Shown here: piece by piece, positions 12,830 to 23,519 of the stretch
How the letters are laid out: each line of letters begins with the position of its first letter
Numbering within the stretch: the first letter of the stretch is position 1
DNA from: Solanum dulcamara
Taxonomy: Eukaryota > Streptophyta > Magnoliopsida > Solanales > Solanaceae
Assembly (NCBI RefSeq): GCF_947179165.1
Contig: NC_077237.1
Location: forward strand, 14,164,235-14,228,234
Length of the DNA stretch: 64,000 nucleotides
Reading direction: 5' to 3'
The notes under the pieces: model-generated
Told to the model about the DNA's origin: nothing
Seen by the model: only the letters and a program-made list of their open reading frames with translations
Database searches by the model: none
Position numbers and translations under genes: made by a program

Positions 12830-13734
12830 AACCCTCAAAAATTTTCTTAAGATTCGGACCCTTCTTGTATTTGGGTAGGGTCGAACTCGAGTATTGTGGA
12901 GCATTTGAATGAGTTAAGATGAGTCTTTGAGAAATTGAGCAGCGTTAGAGCTAATGTGGGGTCATGAAGGACCCCTAGAACCAAATCAAATCCAAAATAT
13001 TCGTCGTGGCTAAGTTTGAAGAGGAGTTCGCATAAGGGGTTGACTTTTAACGACCCTATCTTTTGAAGGACAACAATCTGGGTGGCCCACGACCTATTAA
13101 ATTAAAGGTCATCGAGTCTTCTTTCCAACGCCACTAAGAATGTAAATTTTAGAGTTCGGAGTCAAAAGATATGACGATCCTAAGACGAACTAGCACGACA
13201 GAAATTTTAGGCCTGGGCTGCAACTGCTGGGGATCTGAGCTTGGCGCCGCAGTGGCGCGACACGCTACTATCGCACCAGGAATATGCCTCAGTAGTTTGG
13301 TCCCTGGCGCGGCGCGCCACTACGAGGTGTGTAGGGTTTTTCAGGCCAAATTTCCAGAACCCAGAAAATATGGCCTTGGCGCTGTAAGGGCGCGACGCGC
13401 CACTATCGCGCCAAAAATGTGCCTCAGTACTTTGGTCCTTGGCGCGGCGCGCCACTAACAGATGTGCAGGTTTTAGGCATAATCGACCTAGCGCTGCAAT
13501 GGCGCGACGCACCACTATCGCGCCAGGAGCGTTTTAGCCTATTTTTCAGAACTTTTGAGAAGGGGCAATTTGGGAATTGTCCCAAATTATATATGTATCA
13601 TCCTTGACCAATTTGAGAATATATTTTTAGCCCTCTCTCTCTCTAAAAGCCCTAGGAGTCACTCTCTCTCTCTTCTTCTTCTTTTCCATTTCTAACAAGG
13701 AATTGCCTCTAAGAGCTCCAAGATTCGAAATACA
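12830..13734 (+). repeat. gypsy LTR fragment with GC-rich internal repeats
   Basis: It begins TGTAACAACCC, a common chromovirus LTR start. Its 5' portion resembles the first kilobase of the LTR at 9382-11837. From 13240 to 13530 there are three copies of a GC-rich unit built on GGCGC...GGCGCGACGCGCCACTATCGCGCC, in otherwise AT-rich DNA. The fragment is cut at 13735 by the copia insertion and probably continues for a short distance after 19971. Confidence 0.6.
13240..13530 (+). repeat. GC-rich minisatellite, three imperfect units
   Basis: Units start near 13240, 13378 and 13488. Each contains a GGCGCGAC(A/G)C(G/A)C(T/C)ACTATCGC motif, and the first two are followed by GCCTCAGTA(G/C)TTTGGTCC and GGCGCGGCGCGCCAC. 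CpG density is far above the surroundings. The long frames seen here on both strands come from GC content and not from coding. Confidence 0.75.
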
Positions 13735-13998
13735 TGTTGTGAAAATAAACTAAATACAATAAAATAAAGCGGAGAGAGTAAGTAAAGAAAAAAAAGGACA
13801 AAAGAGAGAAAAGAGAAATTTGCACTATATGTATTTATGCGTGTTTTTCTGCACACACAGAAATGGCAAAGAATTGCCATATTTATAGCAAAGAAAGCCA
13901 AGCAAGTTGTCCAACTTACCTAGTGGTCTACACATTATCAAATTGGTAGTGGGAAATTGGTAGTGGGTTCCACTGAAAATAACATCCATTACTTAACA
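13735..13998 (-). repeat. copia LTR (3' LTR of the minus-strand element)
   Basis: The 264-bp repeat starts TGTTGTGAAAATAAAC and ends TACTTAACA, and pairs with 19705-19966. I count about a dozen substitutions and one 2-bp gap between them, or roughly 95% identity. The inner edge is followed by CTCCCCCTTGGATG. Genomic TACA(T) lies just outside both LTRs (13731-13735 and 19967-19971), which marks the insertion site. Confidence 0.92.
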
Positions 13999-14199
13999 CT
14001 CCCCCTTGGATGTCTATGTATAATATGTCTCAAAAAAAACTCTATAAAGGATAATATACATATTTATCCTGAACACACATCTGGTAATACGCCTTGATTG
14101 CTGCCTCATTAAAAACCTTACCTGGAAAACCCAGTGGGACAAAACCATGGTTAAGGGAAAAAGAGTGCAGCGCATATTTTACTCCCCCTGATAAAAACT

Positions 14200-15831
14200 T
14201 TATTTGATATTTTGAAGACGACGCATTCCAATCTTATATCTTAGCTTCTCAAAAGTTGATGTTGGTAATGCCTTTGTAAATAAATCTACAAGATTATCAC
14301 TCGAACGAACTTGTTGTGCATTAATATCACCATTCTTTTGTAGATCATGTGTGAAGAATAATTTTGGTGAAATATGTTTCGTTCGGTCTCCTTTTATGAA
14401 GCCGCATTTCAATTGAGCTATGCACGCACCATTGTCTTCGAATATAATTGTGGGTACTTTAACTTTCATTTTCAGACCGCATCTTTCTTTGATGAACTGT
14501 ATCATCGATCTCAACCACACACATTCTCTACTTGCTTCGTGAATTGCTATTATTTCAGTGTGATTTGAAGAAGCAGCAACAATGGACTGCTTTATAGATC
14601 GCCATGATATAGCAGTCCCTCCGTGTGTAAATAGATAACCTGTCTGAGATCGAGCTTTATGAGGGTCTGATAAATAACCTGCATCTGCATAACCAATAAG
14701 GTTTGCGGAACCTTTGTTAGTATAAAACAAACTCATATCAATAGTACCCTTCAGGTATCGCAAAATATGTTTGATACCGTTCCAATGCCTTCGCATTGGG
14801 GATGAACTATACCTTGCCAGCAAATTGATAGAGAATGTTATATCAGGCCTAGTTGCGTTAGCAAGGTACATAAGTGCACCAATAGCACTGAGATATGGTA
14901 CTTCAGGACCAAGAATTTCTTCATCCTTTTCTGGAGGTCGAAATGGATCTTTTTCCACTTCAAGTGATCGAACAACCATTGGAGTACTTAATGAATGTGC
15001 TTTGTCCATGTAAAATCTTTTTAAGATTTTCTTAGTGTAGGCAGATTGATGGACAAAAATCCCGTCTGCTAAATGTTCAATTTGCAGACCTAGACAAAGT
15101 TTTGTCTTTTCAAGGTCTTTCATTTCAAATTCTTTCTTTAGATATTCAATTGCCTTTTGGACCTCTTCAGGGGTTCCAATGAGATTTATATCATCAACAT
15201 AAACGGCGGGTATAACAAATTCTAATTCCGTTTTCTTAATAAAAACACATGGACAAATGACATTATTTATATAACCTTCATTTATTAAGTACTCATTAAG
15301 GCGATTATACCACATACGCCCTGATTGTTTCAGACCATAGAATGATCTTTGCAGTTTTATTGAGTACATCTCCCAAGACTTATTACATGCTTCAGGCAAT
15401 TTTAATCCTTCTAGAATTTTTATGTAAATTTCATTATCAAGTGAACCATAAAGGTAGGCTGTAACTACATCCATTAGATGTATATCAAGATTTTTATGTA
15501 CAGCTAGACTGATGAGATATCGAAATGTTATTCCATCCATAACCGGTGAATATGTTTCTTCATAGTTGACTCCGGGTCTTTGAGAGAATCCTTGTGCAAC
15601 AAGGCGTGCCTTATATCTTACAATTTCATTTCTCTCATTTCGTTTTCTAACAAAAACCCATTTATAGCCAACTGGTTTTACACCTTCAGGGGTTTGGACT
15701 ACAGGTCCAAAAACCTCACGTTTAGCAAGTGAGTCTAATTCTGATTGAATTGTCTTTTGCCATTCTAGCCAATCACATCTACGTCGACATTCTTCGACGG
15801 ATTTAGGCTCAAGATTTTCACTATATTGCAT
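14200..15831 (-). pseudogene. copia reverse transcriptase and RNase H
   Basis: The 543-residue open frame begins with EWQKTIQSELDSLAKREVF and VGYKWVFVRKRN, the entry to the copia reverse transcriptase. The catalytic YVDD lies near residue 215 (AVYVDDINLIG). The RNase H domain near residues 375-520 has GYADAGYLSDPHKARSQTGY, a SSNHTEI variant of the usual EAEY-like site, and a closing KALPTSTFEKLRYKIGM. This is the longest intact frame in the window. The frame lacks the upstream pol domains because stops intervene, so it is a piece of a polyprotein. Confidence 0.92.
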
Positions 15832-16725
15832 GAGGTTAAGTGCAACATTATATGCAAAAATATTATCAACCGTGATTTTAGATAAAAACCAAAGTAATTA
15901 GGAAATGACTCAAAATCAGATATGGGGAGAAATATTTCTAGGAACGATGCCTTTACCCAGAGTATGCCAAACTAGGTCACAACAAAGCACCACTAAGCCA
16001 AAACTATGGCTTTGACAAGCCTCTGAGATCTTAGGCACTAGAATAAGGTACACCTATCCAATACAAGCCCTACTAGAAGCTATGCCTAACTTTAAGGGCG
16101 ATGAAACACAAGTTAAAGCATCTAATTTCAAACCTAGCCTAAGGCCATCCATACTGATCGTAAAGAGCATAATAATGCTAAATAAACACCACAACCAAGG
16201 CCCATGACCTAAAATAAGGATCTCACGAAACTATTCTAGTCTAAGGCTTAAGCAGGAACCAAGAAAAATGGAAGGAGGAGAACTTTAATCTCGACAAATA
16301 CCAACCAAAATCATATGCAATATATACTAAACAATATCTAATAAAGCTCAGTCAAAGTGGGAGACTGTAGCCTAGCTCGAAGCCGATCACGTTTTCTCTG
16401 AATCCTCAAATTTGAAGCTTTCGACCTCTGAATTACCTCAAATTGCCGCCATGCTAAACAAATATTGATAACCTCATCAATAAAGATGATTTGACACAAA
16501 AATCACATTTTTTGGAGACGGACCCAAAATCATCTCTAAAACGGGATTGTGAGACCTATGCCGAAAAACTCAAAATCGACAAAGTTCATTTGAGGTTACA
16601 AAACTTGTGTCCACAAATATGACACAATTTGATGCTTGGAAATAAGGAAATCATTCTATGCATTAAATTTCCATAAATAATCTAATCCAAGCTTGAGAAG
16701 TCCTTTAGGGGTGGACTTTCGAAGA

Positions 16726-17070
16726 TCATCGACCGAAAGAATTTATTGAAAGTTCTTCATTTACTTGAGTCTCGGGTTCACTGATTTCTTCAGGAATATC
16801 AGGATTACTCAAATCTTGACCTTCTTCAGGAGGTTCTATTGTAGTATCATCTTTATTATTTCTCACGCTTCTTTTTCTAGGATTTTTATCCTTTGAACCC
16901 AACGGTCTACCACGCTTCTGGCGTGTTTGGGATTCAGAAGCTATGATACCTGTAGATGGTTCTTTTGGAACATCAATCCGGATAGGTACATTCACTGCAG
17001 GGATATGTGACTTAGTTATCCATTTCAAATCAGTAAATGCATCTGGCATTTGATTTGCTATTTTCTGCAA
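16726..17070 (-). pseudogene. copia pol linker region
   Basis: This 114-residue frame lies between integrase and reverse transcriptase. It is rich in charged and proline residues (KRGRPLGSKDKNPRKRS), as expected of the poorly conserved integrase C-terminal/linker region of copia pol. It has no enzymatic motif. A non-coding stretch full of stops (15832-16725) separates it from the reverse transcriptase frame and may contain an unrelated insertion. Confidence 0.7.
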
Positions 17071-17268
17071 GTGGATGATCTTCTAGACCTCCTGTTCACA
17101 TGTGCGGGTACGTGGATCAAAATGTGATAGTGATGAAACTTTCCACGCAATTTCTTTTTCTTTTTCGGGTTCCTTTTTCTCTCCCCCTAATGGCGGGAAA
17201 ATTGTTTCATCAAACCGATAATCTGCAAATTGAGCAGTGAATAAGTCTCCAGTCAACGGTTCAAGGTA

Positions 17269-18036
17269 TCAAATTATGGAGGGTGAGTCAAATCCAACAT
17301 ATATGCCCAACCTTCGTTGAGGGTCCATTTTTGTACGTTGTAGTGGTGCTACAGGCACGTATACCGCACAATCAAAAATTCTTAAATGGGCTATATTTGG
17401 TTCATGACCAAATACTAATTGTGACGGAGAATATTTATTATAATGTGTCGATCTGAGAAGTAAAAATGCTGCTGCATGTAAGATAGCATGACCCCAAACA
17501 GTAATTGGCAATTTTGTTTTCAATAGTAGAGGTCTTGCTATTAATTGTAGGCGCTTAATAAATGACTCTGCAAGGCCATTTTGAGTATGAACATGAGCAA
17601 CAGGATGTTCAATTTTTATCCCAATTGATAAGCAATAATCATTAAATGTTTGGAATGTAAATTCTCCAGCATTATCAAGGCGAATGGCCTTAATTGGATA
17701 ATATAGGAATTGCGCTCTCAATCTTATTATTTGTTCTAACAACTTCGCAAACGCCAGGTTGCGAGATGATAACAGGCACACATGAGACCATCTAGATGAT
17801 GCATCTATTAGGACCATAAAATATCTAAACAATCCACTAGGTAGATGAATAGGTCCACATATATCTCCATGTATACGCTCTAAAAATACAGGAGATTCGA
17901 TGCCAACCTTCAGGGTCGATGGTCTGGCAATTAATTTGCCTTGATAACAAGCAGCACATGAAAATTCATCATTTGTAAGAATCTTCTGGTTCTTTAACGG
18001 ATGTCCAGTTGAATTTTCAAGAATTCGTCTCATCAT
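17269..18036 (-). pseudogene. copia integrase
   Basis: The 255-residue frame contains the end of the zinc-binding domain (CAACYQGK) and the DDE core. The acidic residues are visible in HGDICGPI, RLDNAGEF and QNGLAESFIKR. The C-terminal end runs into the conserved ERNIPxLxIFGCxVYVPI-like box (LRIFDCAVYVPVAPLQRTKM) and GIYVGFDSPSII. It is intact over the core but disconnected from the neighbouring domains by stops. Confidence 0.92.
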
Positions 18037-18099
18037 TATTGATCCAGGATAACATATTCGATCATGTCATAGCACAAATATATTTGGATCAGTAAACTT

Positions 18100-18582
18100 C
18101 TAGTTTACGATCATATTTACTTCAATTGCACTAATTTTTGCATAATATAGGCCAGATGACAGAGTTGGTAATTTTTCCAAAATATATTTCTGGCCTGAGA
18201 CACTCTTGGTTATACCAAGATATTCAATATTCATTTCATTTAATGTCTCAACATGATATCCATTTCTGCGGATATCTTTAAAACTTAACAAGTTTCTTGG
18301 GGATTTAGAAGAAAATAGTGCATCTTCTATAACAATTTTTGTCCCCTTAGGCAGAATTATAGTAGCTCTTCCGGAGTTTTCTATCATTTTTGAATTACCA
18401 GAAATTGTAGTAACATTAGCTTTTCTTCTAAGTAAATTGAAAAAATATTTCTCGTCTTTAAATATAGCATGGGTTGTTCCACTATCAATTACACAAAAAT
18501 CCTCGTGATTTATCATTGATCCAAACAAGATTTGAGGCATTTCCATATTTTCTTCAATAAAAAATAAAATACGTATTAACAC
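18100..18582 (-). pseudogene. copia protease region
   Basis: The 160-residue frame contains the aspartic protease active site DSGTTHAIF and later VEDALFSSKSPRNLLSFKDI, the usual protease tail before the GAG-pre-integrase segment. It lies between gag and integrase, as expected in copia order. It is separated from gag by a short gap with stops. Confidence 0.88.
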
Positions 18583-18664
18583 ATGGTATATTACATAAAT
18601 TTTTATTTATTTACATTGATTAGAAAAATACAAACATCATATTTAATACAGATAAAAAAAATAT

Positions 18665-19333
18665 TTACATATTATTAGTCCTGTCAATTTTCATATTTTC
18701 GTCTGGAAAATTAAAGAAATTAGCTACATCCAGATGCATAGGCTCAATATTATCTTCAGAGATAAAATTTATCTCTGGATTATTTTCTGTCCTTTTTAAT
18801 GATGCCTGATATAGCTGAACTAGATGTTTTGACGACCGGCAAATCCACGACCAGTGCCCCACACCTTCACATCTATGACATATTGTTTCTGAATTATTTT
18901 TCGGTAAAGCTTCTGGCTTTTTGCCTTGCCTTTTATATTGCTGGTTATTTCTCGGTGCCAGCCGACCATCATGATTAAAATTTCTTCTTTGACTACGACC
19001 ACAACCACGACTGGGGCCATGGCCTCTTTCTCGTTGGTTAGAATTTGTCTGATTCACTTCAGGGAGTGGCAAAGAACCAACTGGCCGATTATCATGATTT
19101 TTCATTAATAGTTCATTATGTCTTTCAGCAATAAGAAGGTGAGAAAGTAATTCAGAATATTTTTTAAATTCTTTTTCGCGATATTGCTGCTGTAGGAGCA
19201 TATTCGCGGGTGGAAATGTGGAGTATGTCTTTTCAAGTTTATCTTGCTCAGTGATCTCTTCTCCGCATAAATTTAACTGAGCTATAATTCTAAATAAAGC
19301 AGAATTATATTCAGTTATATTTTTGAAATCCAT
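18665..19333 (-). pseudogene. copia gag (C-terminal part with zinc knuckle)
   Basis: The 222-residue frame holds the gag core (FRIIAQLNLCGEEITEQDKLEKTYSTFP) and a CX2CX4HX4C zinc knuckle (CHRCEGVGHWSWIC) near residue 151, after a basic RGRGHGPSRG-like stretch. The N-terminal gag portion (19334-19650) is read in other frames (AKAMIFLRHHLDERLKLQYL-like), so frameshifts have broken it. In the intact family gag would start near 19625. Confidence 0.9.
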
Positions 19334-19679
19334 TAATCTCAGATTTAGTCAATCATGACGAGCTTGTGGAAGCATGACCAACTTTAGGTGGTCATATCTT
19401 TCTTTTAAATTTTTTCACAATTTAAGGGGGTCTTTTAATGTAAGATATTGTAATTTTAGCCTTTCGTCAAGATGGTGACGGAGAAATATCATGGCTTTAG
19501 CACGGTCTTGATTGGATGCCCAGACCCATTGATTCTAAATGAATTTCGGCATTAAGTGCCCATGATGAATAGCTTTTTCCAGAGATATCAAGAGCAATAA
19601 ATTCAATTTTGGAAATATTTGCCATTTTATAAAAATAAAAGTAAATAAAACTCTTACCACTTTTGTTACCTTGAAAAAT

Positions 19680-19704
19680 TAGCCGGAGCCTCGTGCTGAT
19701 AACG
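19680..19704 (-). promoter_or_regulatory. copia primer-binding region
   Basis: Just inside the 5' LTR the minus strand reads GTTATCAGCACGAGGCTCCG. Its position next to the LTR and its TATCAGCACGAG core suggest a tRNA-Met-type primer site. This is also the junction that proves where the LTR begins (TGTTGTG at 19705). Confidence 0.6.
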
Positions 19705-19966
19705 TGTTGTGAAAATAAACTAAATACAATAAAATAAAGCAGAGAGTAAGTAAAGAAAAAAAAGGACAAAAGAGAGAAAAGAAAAATTTGCACTATTAGT
19801 ATTTATGCGTGTTTTTCGGCACACACAAAAATGGCAAAGAATTGTCATATTTATAGCAAAGAAAGCCAAGCAAGTTGTCCAACTTGCCTAGTGGTCTGCA
19901 CATTATCAAATTGGTGGTGGGAAATTGGTAGTGGGTCCCACTGAAAATAACATCCAATACTTAACA
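19705..19966 (-). repeat. copia LTR (5' LTR of the minus-strand element)
   Basis: This 262-bp partner of 13735-13998 has the same termini (TGTTGTG...TTAACA). It contains a conserved run GCAAAGAATTG(T/C)CATATTTATAGC that includes a TATA-like segment suited to the minus-strand promoter. The sequence outside continues TACATAAATTTTC. Confidence 0.92.
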
Positions 19967-20120
19967 TACATAAATTTTCATCTTAGTACTATTCATATTT
20001 TATTGATTGATTTTTCACATAGATCGAAAAGATGAATAATTCGATCTAAACCTAATGTTGACTTAATCGATAAATCTACTTGGAACCCAGAGACTCTAAA
20101 TCTTGGATCCACCTCTATTA

Positions 20121-20716
20121 ATATAGGAGTGCGAAAATCGAACCGACCAATAAATCGAATCGAAAAAAATATTATTATTTTGTTGTTATTGGATTAACGG
20201 ATTTTTAATGGTTTTAGTAAAAAGAATATATATCGGGTTATCGGTTCGGTTCTGGTTCTTTTAATATTGAGTTATTGGCTAAATCGATAACCCATTAAGA
20301 CGGTAGTAATTTACTACTTTATCCCTACATAAAAATTAAATATTATTATTAGTATCTTACTGGTTACTGTCTTTGTCCTTTAGCCTTTAATTCACATTAT
20401 TATTCTAGTTCTTTTATTTGTGTTACACTTGTATAGTTCTTTTCATGTTAGTTATTATTATTTCTATTTTATGAGCATTATGTAAAGTTATATTATTGTT
20501 CCGTCACACCAAATTGTTGGAGAAATCATGTATTTATTTTATGAGTATTTTTTCTATTGGTTATGCTGAAAATCGAGCTATTAAGGATCAATAACTGATA
20601 AACCGACAATCAATAAAAAAAATTATTGATTTATTAGTGTATTTAAACATCGAAAACTGATAAACAAATTGATAATATATAAAATCGAATCGAGCCAACC
20701 AATATGCGCCCCTATT
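20121..20716. repeat. MITE-like repeat with short inverted ends
   Basis: The ends are imperfect inverted copies: TATAGGAGTGCGAAAATCG on the left and the inverse of AATATGCGCCCCTATT on the right. The interior is AT-rich with several reiterated GGTTCGGT/AATCGAATCG-type motifs near both ends. No coding capacity is seen. Family assignment is not possible by eye. Confidence 0.45.
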
Positions 20717-20895
20717 CATGCGCTGTATTGTTTTTTACAGTGTAGAGGTTTTTTTTTAAAAAAGGGGGAAGACATTTAACTATAAGACATGAATTTTGTT
20801 TACAAGTTACAAATGAGCTTTGATTTTTGGCAACTATCAAAAGAATCCAAACAATATCAATATAAAGTAATCTGTTTTGGAGAATGTTAAAGAAT

Positions 20896-22928
20896 TTAAG
20901 GCCTGTGGAACCTTTTGCTTTCCCCACAGCCCATGATAGAAGTAGGCAGTTTGCCAACTTTCTCAATTCCTTCTTCAAAGGCAACTCCCATTCCCATGAA
21001 GAAATGTGACTCAATATGGCAATGGAAGGCCCAAACTCCTGGATTATCAGCCCGAAACCGCAATGCGGTCCATCCATAAGGATGGACTGGGATTGTGTTT
21101 TTCATTATTGGGTTCACAAAGTTGTAATTCCTTGGGTCAATAGATTGGTTGAACTTGCCATTACCATAGCCCATGACCCAAAAGTCATGTCCATGTAAAT
21201 GCCAAGGATGTGTCTCACTGTTGTTGGGATTCATTGTGTTGGCATTTTGCAATATGATGTCCACTGTTGTGTTGAACTTCAATCGATAAATCGAGTTGCT
21301 AGTTGTGGCATTTACATTTGGCGCGATATTGAAGATGTCATAACTCTTGTGGTCATAGTTGTCCGGAGGAGGAGTTTGCTCGAAAGTATGTAATAAGTTG
21401 TGCTTAAGGGCGATCAGGTAAGGCGTATGGGGCATGTTGAACGAGACATTATTAACTGACCAACGCACAAACCCATTCACCCTGTTTTGTGTGTTGAGCA
21501 TGACGATGACCCTGTCCGATGTCTGAGGAGGGGCATGGATGAAATCTTTGTGTGACTTGATAGCAACACTCTGAGCCATCCTGGGGGCAACGTCGTCCCA
21601 ACGAGGCCCCGGGGGTGGTATAGTAGGAGGATATCTCCTAGGATGATTTGGGTAGTAATTGAAAATGCCCAAACCATTTGGAGTAGTGTTATTCCTGCTG
21701 ACAACTTTTGTACTAGCCCAATAATTTCTTGTAGGGTCTTGATCAGCTTTAATTAGGACCGAGTATGTTTCTCCAGAATAAATGAATAGATTTTGTACCA
21801 CAAATGGCTCCACATAGTGACCATCTGCCTCAACAACTGTCATGTTATGCCCCTGCATCATAAAATTTAATTAATAAAAAAGTAACAAACTTATTTATTT
21901 ATCTAAGTTGTTGATATAGGGGAATTGTGAAAAATACCTCAATTTCAAAACTTAGAGCAGAAAGAGCAGTCAAGCTGCCAATTCTAAGCCTATAAGTCTT
22001 GCCAGGAACAACAGTCATTGAATAAGGTGTACATTGAGGATTTGTAGCATTACAAAGTTTAGGATCTATGCTTGGAGTAGAACAATTGAACCTTCCTCTT
22101 CCATGAATCAAGATTGACTGAAAAAAGCAAATTAAAAATTAGCAACATTAATATAAGAGTAAGATTCAAAAAGTTTTCTTGTGACTAACAAATTGAAACG
22201 TTTTGAATAATAATAATTTACCTGAGGTTCTCCAACCCATTCAAAGGGCAATGAAGCAAGACCAGTTGCTTGTTCATAAGTGCTTTTGTGGTACCAATCA
22301 GTGAGAAGAATACTCCTATCATGGTCATATGAAAATGGCTCAACAACTCCATCAGGGACTAATACTCTGATCATTCCTTGTAGTCCTGCTTGCCTTTGCA
22401 TACCATAATGAGCATGGTACAAATATGTTCCAGGCTGCACAAAATTTGCAAAAAAATTAGGAAACAGATCTCATAATAATGGTACTGCAAACATTATTGT
22501 TTCTCGCGCTTCAATTAAAGTGCAAAATAAATATTTCATGATCATGTCAACAAGAGGGGTTTAAAAGACACGCTTTTATCAAGAAGAGGTGTCTATCTGG
22601 GTGGTCAATTAATCGTTCGTTAGCCTATAAAAATAAAAGAACTTACTCTATCGATTAAAGTGCAAAATAAATAGTTCGTGATCATGTCAACAAGAGGGGT
22701 TTAAAAGACATACTTTCATCAAGAAGAAGTGTCTATCTGGTCACTGGTGATCAATTAGTCATTCGTTAAGTGACAATTTAAAAGGATCATCTGTGTATTT
22801 CGCCTATAAAAATAAAAGAACTTACCCTATCAACAACAAATTTGTACACAAAAGTATCCCCTGGCACAATGGGACATTGTGTCACTCCTTCTGTTCCATC
22901 AGCCCATGGTGTTCCGATCTGCAATCAG

Positions 22929-22965
<37 letters not shown>

Positions 22966-23315
22966 AAAATCACAATTAATAAAATTGATAAAATTAATTT
23001 AAGGGAAATTTTTTTGGTTTGGATATATTTATTGACCTGTCTGATTCCATGCCAATGGATAGCAAGATTTTCAGTTAACAAGCTATTTTTGACTTGAACA
23101 ACAATAGTGTCACCTTGTTGAGCAACAATAGTAGGTCCTGGAGTTTTACCATTGATGCTAATTGAAAGTTTCTTGAAACAATCTGGGGATTTATATTCAT
23201 ATTTAACCTCCCATTTATGGTAACGAACTCGAGCTTCAACTGAAATATTACTAGCCAGAGATAACAAGCATAGAAATACCACAAACTTTACAAATTTAAA
23301 ATATTGCTCAACCAT
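20896..23315 (-). CDS. L-ascorbate oxidase (secreted multicopper oxidase)
   Basis: This enzyme oxidises ascorbate with O2 in the cell wall/apoplast. By hand the coding exons are 23037-23315, 22826-22918, 22222-22434, 21938-22117 and 20896-21852 (all joins phase 0, GT-AG), giving 573 residues with a TAA stop, which is family length. A signal peptide covers residues 1 to about 28. Copper ligands are visible as HWHG at 87-90, HAH at 131-133, HPWHLHGH at 468-475 (ligands 470, 473, 475) and HCHIESH at 532-538, with axial M543. The plant ascorbate oxidase signature [10 protein letters not shown] and SPDC distinguish it from laccase. I see no frameshift and all key ligands are kept, so it should be functional. 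The four introns are short, and a TATA box lies about 90 bp upstream of the start codon. Confidence 0.95.
22514..22830 (-). repeat. tandem duplication in ascorbate oxidase intron 2, copying a splice donor
   Basis: Two direct units, 22514-22653 and 22654-22830, share long blocks (ATCATGTCAACAAGAGGGGT, GTGTCTATCTGG, CCTATAAAAATAAAAGAACT). The second unit includes the last five bases of exon 2 and its donor. The first unit keeps a near copy of that exon/donor junction (GATAGAGTAAGT against GATAGGGTAAGT). Confidence 0.85.
22931..22963. repeat. (AT)n microsatellite in ascorbate oxidase intron 1
   Basis: About 16 AT units fill more than a quarter of the 118-bp first intron (22919-23036). Such long AT runs are usually highly length-variable. 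Confidence 0.95.
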
Positions 23316-23401
23316 GGTGGATGAGCTTGAATAAGCAAGAGAGAAATATTTGTTCTTTTTTTGCTAAGGTTTCTGTCTAGGTAATTATATACGTTGTGCA
23401 T

Positions 23402-23413
23402 CTATTTATATAG
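23402..23413 (-). promoter_or_regulatory. probable TATA box of the ascorbate oxidase gene
   Basis: The minus strand reads CTATATAAATAGA here, a good plant TATA match about 90 bp before the start codon at 23315. That places a likely transcript start near 23370-23380. Confidence 0.65.
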
Positions 23414-23519
23414 TTTCTAAATGGACTAGTCAATCAAAAATGGCAGCTTACTCTGACTAAGACAACGTAGAACTTGGTAATACACGTTTTTCTTTTTGTT
23501 TGTGTTTTTTTCTTTAAAA

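Larger units (their letters stand above)
13735..19966 (-). mobile_element. nearly complete Ty1/copia element (6.2 kb)
   Basis: The domain order on the minus strand is LTR, gag, protease, integrase, reverse transcriptase, RNase H, LTR, which is diagnostic of copia. Both LTRs are complete. The polyprotein is broken into at least five frames, so the copy is not autonomous, yet all catalytic boxes are readable. The element sits inside a gypsy LTR fragment. The LTR divergence of about 5% points to an insertion a few million years old; the exact age depends on the substitution rate assumed. Confidence 0.92.
12736..20117. mobile_element. terminal-inverted-repeat element, split by later insertions
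   Basis: The left end (12736-12829) starts CAGGGTGGATCTATTAAGG and contains GGGGATGCCACGCCACCCA. The right end (about 20066-20117) is the inverse of the other terminus of the same family (AACCCAGAGACTCTAAATC, TGGATCCACCTC). Both termini match the two ends of the element at 55670-57303. Flanks CTATATAGG (12727-12735) and TAATATAGG (20119-20127) look like a decayed target duplication of 8-9 bp. Between the ends lie a gypsy LTR fragment and a complete copia element, so the element is old. Confidence 0.6.

Noticed and set aside
13171..13607. Overlapping 62-102-residue frames on both strands
   Set aside because: They result from the GC-rich minisatellite, which has few stop codons. No motif is conserved.
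20896..23315. Laccase as an alternative name
   Set aside because: The copper motifs are shared, but HWHGIRQ, SPDC and the overall match to the plant ascorbate oxidase pattern favour L-ascorbate oxidase.
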